Shown here piece after piece: positions 8,775 through 17,234 of a DNA stretch of 64,000 nucleotides. Source of the stretch: Ancylomarina sp. DW003 (GTDB lineage: Bacteria; Bacteroidota; Bacteroidia; Bacteroidales; Marinifilaceae); NCBI RefSeq assembly GCF_029029505.1, contig NZ_JAKJSD010000003.1, forward strand, positions 62,001 to 126,000. Direction: 5' to 3'. Position numbers and translations under genes: made by a program. Under the pieces are notes generated by a model that was not told where the DNA came from, searched no databases, and saw only the letters and a list, made by a program, of their open reading frames with translations. The first letter of the stretch is position 1, and the number at the start of each line of letters is the position of its first letter.

Positions 8775-11700
8775 TTATTTTTGGAATCTCTCTGCGTAAT
8801 CGCGAATTTTTCTCGATTTATCTTTCAATAAAGGCTTTGTTAGTTCGACAACATCGGCTTGTTTGCTGTAGAGTAGAATTAATTTTTCCCGTTGTCTTAC
8901 CTGACTCTTTTTTATAAAGGCATCGATATTTCCCGATCGGGCCAGTTGAAGAATGTAATCGTTAAAGGCAGGTGTATTTTTACTCAAACCAAAACCTACA
9001 ATAAGTTCCATCGAAATATCCAGATCCAAAATTCTGTCGAGAAGCATGGCATACGCATTATCTATAATCCAATACATATCCTCGTCACAGCTTTCCAGCG
9101 AATTTTCCAGGCGATATTCCAAAGTCATTTCGCCCTCTTTTATCAACTGATCCTGATAGGCTGTGCATAAACCATGTTCAAGCACTTCGAAACCTTCACT
9201 GCTGTGATTGATAAGAAGTCTCATCAAGCGATTTTGCTTGTTGGTTTCCAGTAGCCAGAAAAATTGCCCAAGATAAAACATGCCACTCGATTCGTAACCG
9301 GTACTTAAATCATGTTTTCTGATCTGCTTTTTAAATAATTTATTGATATCAGTATAGGAACAATGTCCATCTAAATAGCTCAGTGTGTTATCCAATAAAT
9401 CATCAACACTGAGTTCTCGATCAATTGAATTTAATTGCAAAAAGCCTTTTAGGGCGCGTTGGAAATCAGCATCCTGATTAAAAGGGAATCTAGGATTTCG
9501 AACAGATAAGTCATGATAAAATCTGATTCGGGAAGTCTCGTTAATGTAATGCATCCCTTTTTCGAATGCAAGGGCTTTGTTTTTTCGGGCAGCGCCAAAC
9601 ATGCCACTTTCCTGACTATCAATTTCGTCGTACAAATCGAGCCAGGATAAGTATTCATTTAAATCGCAAGGCTTTGAAATGCTTCCACGGTCCTGGCTTT
9701 GTACCATTTGAAAAGCATAAATCTGTTCCTTAGGTATTTTAGCACGTTCCAGAGCAGAGTAAAAGTTATCCGACTCTTGAACACTATCGAATTCTGCGAC
9801 AAAATACGTGTTGGAAACCGTTTTTGAAATCAATCGAATAACCCGTTGAGGAGCCAATTCGATAAGTAATTTCCAAATACGCTTAGCCTGAAAGGATAGG
9901 GGAGGCATCATATCTTGCAACCAATAGGCCAGCAGCACAACGCGTTGGTAACTGTCCCCATACCGGAAAATGGCATAGCCTGCTTGATCTTTACTGAATT
10001 GATTGAATACAAGAGGCCCACGATAACATTCCTCTCTATACAAGTGCTTTTTTAAGAGTTTTAGTATGCTTTCATGATCAGTTAGTGTTGTCTGTTGAGC
10101 TGTAAAATAATCCTCTATCAACTTAAGTTCCTTTTCGCTTATAGAATCCTCATTGATATTTCTTTTGAGCTGATTAAACGCCAACAACCAAGGCCCCTCT
10201 TCAAAATGGGCTAATAAATTTTGAGTGTAGTTGTCGAATAAGCGTTGTTCTAAATCTTTCGATAACATATAGGCCGATAAACAATAGGTGTTTATATTTT
10301 TATCTTTCCACTGTGAGCAGTCGAACATGCTACGATCAAGAGCTAAAGATTTATCTATTTGTTTAAAAGTCGAACTATCAATTTCATCTCGATAGCTTCC
10401 TAATATCTGACTTAATCTGCTTTTACTTTCTTCGATAAGTTGAGAGGGATCTATTTCTTCCACAAGCGGAGCGCCACGCTTGCTGTAACGCTTGTAAAAG
10501 CCTTCTTCATCGATAAGAGGCAAGTTATCCTGAGCTGTAATATCACTGAAAACCTCTTGCGATAAGGTATCTACATTTAGGAGTTTGTAGAAAACATCCA
10601 GTATTCTTAAAAACTGTTCATTTTTATGAACCTGCGTTTCAACCGAATCCGTCTTGTTAATGGTAATATGAGAAACAAATCCATTTCCAAGATCAGTTTC
10701 CTCTTCGTTTTCGTTATAGGCTTGTATGCTAAGATCGAACATGACATCTGAAAGAATATCAGTTAAGCGGGCATTAATTAAGCTTTCGTTGTCAGTAGAA
10801 TCGAGATGATAAAACAGACACTTGTAAAAATCGCCGGCATGCTGTTTTGCAATGGGCATTATTTTTTCAACATGTAGTTCATTTAGCATCTGGGTATTCT
10901 CACCAGTCTCGATATAAGCCCATAGTTTAGAGCCCTTGGGTAGGGCGAGTATGAATTCTTTTAAGGCTTTGGTACCATCGCCTCTATAAACATCTCTCTC
11001 CAAATATTTAGATCTGTCAGCCTCAAATGAATCCGATTCAGAATGATAAACCAAGGGCGTTTCCATTTGTTCCTCAATCTGCCTTTGCAGATCCATGGCT
11101 TCATTCTCCAGGCTATCGTAAATGAAAGTAGCCTGAAGTTGCAATTCGTCATCCACCTCCTCATCATCCTGATTTTCTGCCGAAAACTCTGGCATAAGAG
11201 ATCTGAAAATATCCAGAACAGGACGTTGATCTTCGATGCTTTCTTCCGGAGAAAATAGTAAAACAGGTTCTTGCTTAAAACGATTAATAACAGCCTGCTT
11301 AAAATCAGTATAGGCTTGCGTATTTGCCTTTAGAAATAAACCTAAGCTTTCTGTTTCCTCAGGTTTAGGCCACTCGTCGCTAACAGACATGTGTTCTCTG
11401 AAGTGAGCATTATCGCACCAAATAAAAGCCTTTATCAAATCCTCAGTCCAGCCATGTTCCTTAAGCAATTCAAACAAACAATACTCATAGCCGGTGGCAT
11501 GTTCTAAATCCCAGTTGGGAATAAAGAACTGAGCCAGCAAATAGCTGTATTGAGGCTCTTTTTTAGCTAGCATATAAAGACTACCCACAGCAAATATTCG
11601 CATGTCGTCTACCCAAACAGCATCGGTGTTGTTCAGTTTTCTCATGCAGCTAAGTATGGCTTGAGCAGTGCAAACAATAGTCGGCATTAGAGCCGGGTAT

Positions 11701-12008
11701 TCCAAAGCTATGGCGAAGAATATCTCTTCCGATATATAAATTTCACTATCCTCTTCAATTATAGAATTATCCAGTTCGTCATCAAAATTCTTACGAAAGG
11801 CATGTTTGAGAAGCTCCTGATTTTTTGTATCATTTATCTGTAATCTGCGAAGGCCGGTTTCAGTCTTTATTTTGAATTCCACATTAAAAACATCCATTTT
11901 AAAAGCCTCACCCTTTTCCAGAATTTCCTGGTAAGTATGAAGAGCTTTCTTTATGGATTCAGAGGTGTTTTCGAAACTTATTATTTGGGTTTTATCGAAT
12001 TGATTCAT
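8775..12008 (-). CDS. Giant helical-repeat protein, short paralogue
   Basis: About 1077 aa from the ATG at 12008 (MNQFDKTQ); a frame extending to 12113 adds an unlikely hydrophobic-basic leader. It is acidic and helical, without a signal peptide or membrane segments. It aligns along its whole length with the 1307-aa product two genes downstream, for example RKLNNTDAVWV against RRLNDSSEMWL, IPNWDLEHATGY against VPYWDDEHMPDA, and FYKRYSKRGAP against FNKRYVIEWQP. The C-terminal LKDKSRKIRDYAERFQK looks like a HEAT-type helix pair. It lacks the DUF3859-like tail. First gene of the operon; 34 bases separate it from the RDD gene. Function unknown. Confidence 0.8.
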   Translation of the reverse strand: MNQFDKTQIISFENTSESIKKALHTYQEILEKGEAFKMDVFNVEFKIKTETGLRRLQINDTKNQELLKHAFRKNFDDELDNSIIEEDSEIYISEEIFFAIALEYPALMPTIVCTAQAILSCMRKLNNTDAVWVDDMRIFAVGSLYMLAKKEPQYSYLLAQFFIPNWDLEHATGYEYCLFELLKEHGWTEDLIKAFIWCDNAHFREHMSVSDEWPKPEETESLGLFLKANTQAYTDFKQAVINRFKQEPVLLFSPEESIEDQRPVLDIFRSLMPEFSAENQDDEEVDDELQLQATFIYDSLENEAMDLQRQIEEQMETPLVYHSESDSFEADRSKYLERDVYRGDGTKALKEFILALPKGSKLWAYIETGENTQMLNELHVEKIMPIAKQHAGDFYKCLFYHLDSTDNESLINARLTDILSDVMFDLSIQAYNENEEETDLGNGFVSHITINKTDSVETQVHKNEQFLRILDVFYKLLNVDTLSQEVFSDITAQDNLPLIDEEGFYKRYSKRGAPLVEEIDPSQLIEESKSRLSQILGSYRDEIDSSTFKQIDKSLALDRSMFDCSQWKDKNINTYCLSAYMLSKDLEQRLFDNYTQNLLAHFEEGPWLLAFNQLKRNINEDSISEKELKLIEDYFTAQQTTLTDHESILKLLKKHLYREECYRGPLVFNQFSKDQAGYAIFRYGDSYQRVVLLAYWLQDMMPPLSFQAKRIWKLLIELAPQRVIRLISKTVSNTYFVAEFDSVQESDNFYSALERAKIPKEQIYAFQMVQSQDRGSISKPCDLNEYLSWLDLYDEIDSQESGMFGAARKNKALAFEKGMHYINETSRIRFYHDLSVRNPRFPFNQDADFQRALKGFLQLNSIDRELSVDDLLDNTLSYLDGHCSYTDINKLFKKQIRKHDLSTGYESSGMFYLGQFFWLLETNKQNRLMRLLINHSSEGFEVLEHGLCTAYQDQLIKEGEMTLEYRLENSLESCDEDMYWIIDNAYAMLLDRILDLDISMELIVGFGLSKNTPAFNDYILQLARSGNIDAFIKKSQVRQREKLILLYSKQADVVELTKPLLKDKSRKIRDYAERFQK

Positions 12009-12685
12009 GCTTTCTAAATTTATTTTACGCCTAATTCTATTGAGCCAATTATTCTGGAGATTACAGAAAAAATAAATAAGACAGTTGTGTCTTATATGTA
12101 AAATGGCGAACAAAAGTAGTATAATGTTTCATTCAAAACACAGAGAATATCGCTTCTTCAGTTAAATTTTCTAAATTTTAATTTAAAAATAGATTGATCA
12201 AAATCTATGTTTTTTTGTAAACTAGTTATTGCTAAATATTTAATGTGGAAAATGAAGTTTTGCACTCCCATCATACTCTGGCATGAATTACTTGTTTATA
12301 GTCAAAGCATGCACCACCTTAAAATTTGTGTTGATCAGTTTAGTTTGTGGACTAATCTAAACTTGATTTTAACAAGGAGTGGGAGAGAAAAAATAAATTG
12401 AATATTTGTGAATGTTAAACAATTGGCGCATGTTGCTATGAGACACTAAAACCATATTGAGAAGAGGCGATAAGCTTTTTTCAAGCAACAAAATATAAAA
12501 CTGACTCTATTGAGCCGGCTTTTCGTAGCCTATTTTATTGTAGAGATTATACTTGAATTTATTGATTTATTTCATGATCAAATTGGGTTAAATGCTTCGG
12601 ATATTGATCTTGTAATTTGGTGAAAATTTTGATTTTTTACAGTATCTTCCATCCATGTTGGAAATGAAAAAGATCGAAAACGAAT
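12009..12685. other. Intergenic region between divergent genes
   Basis: This 677-base AT-rich gap separates the giant-paralogue operon (minus) from the histidine kinase (plus) and must hold the promoters of both. A 64-codon open frame at 12207-12401 has no homology I recognise and no convincing composition. I see no tRNA, repeat or clear operator. Confidence 0.5.
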
Positions 12686-15289
12686 ATGCGAAAATTTAAG
12701 ATTAATAAATTAATATCCCTCAATCGGTATTTTTTCATACCAATTGCATTAATTCTATTCTTTTTAACCTTCTATATGATTTATGAGGATATTAAAAATA
12801 ATATAATCAATGAATTTAATAATGAACAATTAATATTAGCCGAAACTGCATCTCAGGGTATTACTTATTTCTTCGATGATTACCAATCTGAACTTATTTT
12901 TTTGACGAAGTTTAAAGAAATTATAGGTTTTTCGGATGAGAGTAAAGCCTTAATGGCAAACTATTTTGAAACCCATAAAAGTATTGTTACAGCTATTACA
13001 AGGATAGATACAGCAGGTGTAATTCTGTACACTTATCCTTATAATCAATCAGCAATAGGACAGGATATCTCTTATCAAAATCATGTTCAACAAGTTCTTA
13101 TTAATCAGAAGCCTGTTCTAAGTGATGTGTTTATGTCGGCACAAGGCTTTCTGGCAATAGCCTTGCATGTTCCTGTGTTTCAAGAGAAAACTTTTGTAGG
13201 TAGTCTTGCCGTTTTAATCCCAATTGATAGGTTGGGGGAACTGTATCTTGGAAAGATTAAGAACAGAAAAAATGGACATGCATGGCTTCTTAGTGAAAAT
13301 GGTATTGAAATATATTGCCCTATAAGTGGTCACACAGGAAAATCCATTCTTGAAACGACGAAACACGATGGCTCTGCTATTGAGATGCTCGAGAAAATAA
13401 AAAATGATCATACGGGAATAGGAAAAATTACCCATCAAGAGATATCTGATAAAGATAAAACCAAGGCGTTAGACTTGTATTACGCTTTTTATCGCATTCC
13501 GCTTGGCAATACGTATTGGACAATTTTGATTTCCTATCAGGAAAAAGATATTTATATCGCCCTTGCTCGTCTTCGTAACCGTTTAATCTTCGTTTTCTTT
13601 CTGCTATTTATAGCTCTTTCATTTTATTTTTATTCGCTCACAAAAGTAAGAAACCTTTTAAGGGAAGAAGCAAAAAGAAAAGAAGCTGAAAAAACATTGC
13701 TTAAAAGTGAAGAAAAATTCCACAAAATATTTGATGAACATGCAGCTGTTAAACTTCTTATAGACCCCAATACCCGCAATATTGTTGATGCTAACAAATC
13801 TGCTGCCAACTATTATGGATGGAGTTGTGAAGATTTGAAAAAGATGAAAATCGGGGATCTTGATATTCTTTCATATCAGGAGATTACAAAGAAAATTGAA
13901 CGTATTTTGTTTGAAAATAGTGATCAATTTGAATCCAAACATCAACTGAAGGATGGTTCTGTAAGGAATGTTGAAGTATTATGCAGCAAAATTAGAATCG
14001 ATAATAATGATTTGTTGCATTCAGTTATTCATGATATAACTAAGCGTAAAAACGCAGAAGTATTACTGAAGGAAAATACAGCTAAAATAGAATTACAAAA
14101 TGTAGAATACCTGCAAATTAATAAACAACTTAATCAGACAAACCAGGCGTTAATAATAGCCAAGGAAAAAGCAGAAGAAAGCGACCAACTTAAAACGGCA
14201 TTTTTGCACAATATTTCGCACGAAATACGAACACCCATGAATGCAATTGTAGGCTTTTCTGGTTTACTTAACAAGCCTGATTTGCTTCCCGAAGATAATC
14301 AGAATTTCACCGATTTAATTATACAAAGCAGTGAGCAACTGCTTTCTATTATCACTGATATTGTAAATATTGCTTCCATTGAGGCTAAGCAGGAAAAAGT
14401 TCAGGAAAGTGAAGTCAATATTAATTTAATCTGTAAACTAATAAAGGAACAATTCTTTACTAAAGATACAAAACCGGATGTTACCGTTCGTTTACAAATT
14501 AGTTTAGCTGACGATGAAGCATTTGTTGTTACCGATTCAACCAAACTAACACAAATACTAACTAACCTGGTAGGCAATGCTCTTAAGTTTACCCAAGAAG
14601 GTTTTGTTAATTTTGGCTATACACTAAAAGACAATTTTCTGGAATTCTATGTTGAGGATTCCGGAATAGGTATTCCGTCCGATATGCACACCGATATATT
14701 TAAACGCTTTCGTCAGGTAGAATCGACTTCAGCCCGAAAATACGGAGGTTCAGGCTTAGGTTTGTCTATTTCAAAAGCTTTTGTTGAAATGCTTGGCGGT
14801 AATATTTGGCTGAGCTCCGAAGCGGGAAAAGGTTCTGTGTTCTATTTTACCCTTCCATACAAAACGGTAAACTCGAAAGTGATACCTAAGCTCCCCTCGA
14901 ACGAATTAAATCTTGAATTTGTAAAGCCAAAGACGGTTTTAATTGCCGAAGATGAAGATTCTAATTTCATTCTATTAGAGAAATTCTTTTTAGATATGAA
15001 AATAAATATTATCAGGGCCATAAACGGTATAGAGGCCGTTGCAATTTGTAAATCGAATCCACAGATAGATTTGATAATGATGGATATAAAGATGCCTGAT
15101 ATGGATGGTTACGAAGCTACAAAATGTATTAAGGAGTTTAGACCTGATTTATCTATAATAGCACAAACCACTTACTCCACCGAAGCAGATAAAAACAAAG
15201 CTTTTGCTTGTGGTTGTTCCGATTTTATTAGTAAACCTTTTAATAGGGAATTGTTACTGTCAAAAATTAATGAACAACTCCTTAAATAG
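12686..15289 (+). CDS. Hybrid sensor histidine kinase/response regulator
   Basis: An 867-aa membrane kinase. Two membrane helices (about 14-33 and 300-320) flank a periplasmic Cache-type sensor. Then come a PAS domain (about 345-460, ending in a VIHDITKRK motif), a coiled coil, a HisKA domain with phospho-acceptor H512 in SHEIRTPMN, and HATPase_c with the N box (NALKFTQEG), G1 (DSGIGIP), F box (FKRFRQVE) and G2 (GGSGLGLSI). The C-terminal receiver domain starts near 749 and has its phospho-Asp near D800 (MMDIKMPDMDGYEA) and the conserved SKPF lysine. No output domain is present and no response regulator is adjacent, so its target is elsewhere. The Cache domain suggests a small extracellular ligand. 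Confidence 0.9.
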   Translation: MRKFKINKLISLNRYFFIPIALILFFLTFYMIYEDIKNNIINEFNNEQLILAETASQGITYFFDDYQSELIFLTKFKEIIGFSDESKALMANYFETHKSIVTAITRIDTAGVILYTYPYNQSAIGQDISYQNHVQQVLINQKPVLSDVFMSAQGFLAIALHVPVFQEKTFVGSLAVLIPIDRLGELYLGKIKNRKNGHAWLLSENGIEIYCPISGHTGKSILETTKHDGSAIEMLEKIKNDHTGIGKITHQEISDKDKTKALDLYYAFYRIPLGNTYWTILISYQEKDIYIALARLRNRLIFVFFLLFIALSFYFYSLTKVRNLLREEAKRKEAEKTLLKSEEKFHKIFDEHAAVKLLIDPNTRNIVDANKSAANYYGWSCEDLKKMKIGDLDILSYQEITKKIERILFENSDQFESKHQLKDGSVRNVEVLCSKIRIDNNDLLHSVIHDITKRKNAEVLLKENTAKIELQNVEYLQINKQLNQTNQALIIAKEKAEESDQLKTAFLHNISHEIRTPMNAIVGFSGLLNKPDLLPEDNQNFTDLIIQSSEQLLSIITDIVNIASIEAKQEKVQESEVNINLICKLIKEQFFTKDTKPDVTVRLQISLADDEAFVVTDSTKLTQILTNLVGNALKFTQEGFVNFGYTLKDNFLEFYVEDSGIGIPSDMHTDIFKRFRQVESTSARKYGGSGLGLSISKAFVEMLGGNIWLSSEAGKGSVFYFTLPYKTVNSKVIPKLPSNELNLEFVKPKTVLIAEDEDSNFILLEKFFLDMKINIIRAINGIEAVAICKSNPQIDLIMMDIKMPDMDGYEATKCIKEFRPDLSIIAQTTYSTEADKNKAFACGCSDFISKPFNRELLLSKINEQLLK

Positions 15290-15309
15290 ATTTCTTGATC
15301 CTTGTTTTC

Positions 15310-15338
15310 AAAAGCCAACTTTGTAAAGTCGGCTTTTT
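15310..15338 (+). terminator. Probable terminator of the histidine kinase gene
   Basis: AAAGCCAAC and GTCGGCTTT can pair with one mismatch around a TTTGTAAA loop and are followed by TTTG. It lies about 20 bases after the kinase stop codon. Confidence 0.6.
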
Positions 15339-15350
15339 GTTTGCCTACAG

Positions 15351-15466
15351 TTTGACTTTGGCTTCAACCGATTGCTTGTCCTTAGGCTAGCTAATGCCCT
15401 GTCCTTGTGCTAACAAGGTGTTGTCCTTACCCTAACCAACAGCTTGTTCTTATGCTATCCGGTTAT
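15351..15466. repeat. Degenerate tandem repeats, 22-25 bp period
   Basis: Five imperfect units start at about 15351, 15376, 15399, 15421 and 15444. The shared core is TTGTCCTTA-N-GCTA, for example TTGTCCTTAGGCTAGCTAATG, CTGTCCTTGTGCTAACAAG and TTGTCCTTACCCTAACCAAC. The units are adjacent with no spacers, so this is a decayed minisatellite and not a CRISPR array. No coding frame explains it. Confidence 0.55.
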
Positions 15467-15501
15467 CGGTTCACACAACTCCTGATCGTTGGTCTTTACT
15501 A

Positions 15502-15541
15502 CTCCCGATAGTAAGTCCTTATAACTCCCAACTATCGGGAG
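15502..15541. repeat. Perfect inverted repeat CTCCCGATAGT/ACTATCGGGAG
   Basis: Two 11-base arms (15502-15512 and 15531-15541) are exact reverse complements with an 18-base spacer. They lie right after the degenerate tandem repeats in a gap between plus-strand genes. No T-run follows, so a terminator is unlikely; it could be a protein site or the remnant of a small mobile repeat. Confidence 0.5.
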
Positions 15542-15785
15542 CAAGTTCTGTTTTGTGATGAAATAAAATCGTATTGATTATGAAATTAAGTTATGGTAAG
15601 ATTTGTTGCTTGTGTTGATTTTCATAATTTTGAAAAATCGTTAAGCTTGTAGATAAATGTAATTGAAGAAAACAAAATTCTGTTGTAGATAATAAGTGAA
15701 CTAATTTATTGGGAACTAAACTAAAGAGCATGTTAAAGCTTGGTGGGTACATAAATATACTAATGCAATTGGACATATAGTTGGA

Positions 15786-16139
15786 TTGATTTGGGCTGAA
15801 TACATATTTGAAGTAACCGGAATCGGAAAAGAAATGAGTGAGCTTGCTCAAACTCATTCTTCATTACCATACTTATTGACTGTTTCTGTTTCCATTGTGT
15901 TTGCCATTTTCGGGCTTTACGGACTATCAGCAGGTGGTAGGTTTAGAAAATTACCATTCTTGAAATTGGGAATATTTACGATTGCCGGAATTTATATTTT
16001 TCGTGGACTTGGCGAGTTAGTATTTGATATGTCGAAACAGGACGCAAGCTCATTTGCAGAGACAACTTATTCGCTTATAGCATTAGCAATTGGACTTTTA
16101 TTTTTAATCGGAGGATTGAAAAAATGGAAAAGGGAATAA
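15786..16139 (+). CDS. Small four-helix membrane protein, start uncertain
   Basis: A 117-aa product if the TTG at 15786 is used, with three to four hydrophobic segments and a basic C-terminus (GGLKKWKRE). The frame stays open and protein-like upstream to about 15720 (KAWWVHKYTNAIGHIVG runs straight into IWAEYIFEVTG), yet that part has no in-frame ATG. The true start may be TTG or another rare codon, or the 5' end may have been lost, making this a truncated gene. The family is not recognised beyond a general DUF4345-like small membrane protein pattern. It ends 60 bases before the PLD-like gene in the same orientation. Confidence 0.55.
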   Translation: MIWAEYIFEVTGIGKEMSELAQTHSSLPYLLTVSVSIVFAIFGLYGLSAGGRFRKLPFLKLGIFTIAGIYIFRGLGELVFDMSKQDASSFAETTYSLIALAIGLLFLIGGLKKWKRE

Positions 16140-16199
16140 CGAAGGTAGCATCGAGGAGAGTTTTGAGAATAAGAAATGATTTCATAAAATATAAATTAA

Positions 16200-17129
16200 A
16201 TGGAGTTTTTGACTGGAAAAGAATTAGAGAATGATATTTATGATACAATATTTTACACAGAGAAGTATTTGTTAGTATTGTCTCCATTCATTCAATTAGA
16301 TGAATATTTTAAAAATGAAGTATTCAAAACTCATCTAAACAATGCTCAGGTTCATGTCATAATAGGTTTTGGGAAAAATGAACAAAATATAAGCAGAAGT
16401 TTCAAAAAGCAGGATATTGAATATTTTACTCAATTTCCAAATATCACAATTGTTTATATTCCTAATCTGCATGCAAAGTACTACGGTAATGAAAAAAAGG
16501 CGATTGTAACCTCAATGAATTTAATTGACTACTCTTTTATTAATAATATTGAGTTTGGAGTCTCTGCTGTGAAAAAAACAGTTGGAACGAATCGGTTCTT
16601 TGTAGATAGTCAAAACAAATGTTTTAAGATTGTAGAAGAAGAAGGGTATACGATTTTTGTAAAAAGACCAAAGTTCAAGAAAAGACTACTTGGATTAGGG
16701 AAAGACTACGTTGGTTCTGATGTAGAGCTGGATATCATTGAGGATATTGCTAGTGGAAAAGAGATTGGCAAAATCAGATTATCTGATTTTAGAGATGAGC
16801 AATATGTAAACTCTGCTCTGAAGGGAGATAGAGTATCAAGAGAAAGTTCAACAGAGGAAATACCAAGAAATAAAAAAACACTAAAAAGTGAAATTGACTT
16901 GGAGCAAGGACACTGCATAAGGTGTAATAAGAAAATTAAACTTGATATAGACAAACCATTATGTTGGGAGTGTTTTAAAGTATGGGATCAGTACGGAGAT
17001 AAATTTCATCCTGAAAAATTTTGTATCTCTTGCGGAAAAGAAAAGGATGTCTATTTTTCAAAACCAGCTTGTTATAAATGTTTTAGTGAGTTGAAATCTT
17101 TTGCTGAAACAGCGAGTAAACTCAATTAA
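16200..17129 (+). CDS. Phospholipase D-like protein with two C-terminal zinc ribbons
   Basis: A 309-aa cytoplasmic protein. Residues 1-150 form a PLD-like phosphodiesterase domain with one HxK motif (H91-x-K93 in LHAKYY) followed by a Ser/Asn-containing strand (TSMNLIDYSF). A single HKD-like half means it would act as a homodimer, as in bacterial Nuc-type nucleases. Residues about 235-300 hold two zinc ribbons, CIRC/CWEC and CISC/CYKC, a nucleic-acid-binding style tail. Such proteins are often annotated as restriction-like or DNA-repair nucleases, so a nuclease role is plausible but unproven. The composition is AT-rich; neighbours give no operon context. Confidence 0.75.
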   Translation: MEFLTGKELENDIYDTIFYTEKYLLVLSPFIQLDEYFKNEVFKTHLNNAQVHVIIGFGKNEQNISRSFKKQDIEYFTQFPNITIVYIPNLHAKYYGNEKKAIVTSMNLIDYSFINNIEFGVSAVKKTVGTNRFFVDSQNKCFKIVEEEGYTIFVKRPKFKKRLLGLGKDYVGSDVELDIIEDIASGKEIGKIRLSDFRDEQYVNSALKGDRVSRESSTEEIPRNKKTLKSEIDLEQGHCIRCNKKIKLDIDKPLCWECFKVWDQYGDKFHPEKFCISCGKEKDVYFSKPACYKCFSELKSFAETASKLN

Positions 17130-17234
17130 TAATTAGAATCTAAAATCGTTAAGCTAAAAAATAACAACGGTGTAGTTGTTTGGTAAGTTGCTTAGCGATT
17201 ATTTAAAGAAACCTACTGCGTAAAGTTATAATGA

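Noticed and set aside
12268-12282. A 13-base match (ATCATACTCTGGC) between the kinase upstream gap and the hairpin at 22053
   Set aside because: Matches of this length are expected by chance many times in 64 kb.
12207-12401. A 64-codon open frame in the gap before the histidine kinase
   Set aside because: No recognisable domain, odd composition and no start context; likely a chance frame in AT-rich DNA.
15351-15466. Short repeated units that could suggest a CRISPR array
   Set aside because: Units are adjacent, diverged and without unique spacers, and no cas genes are present.
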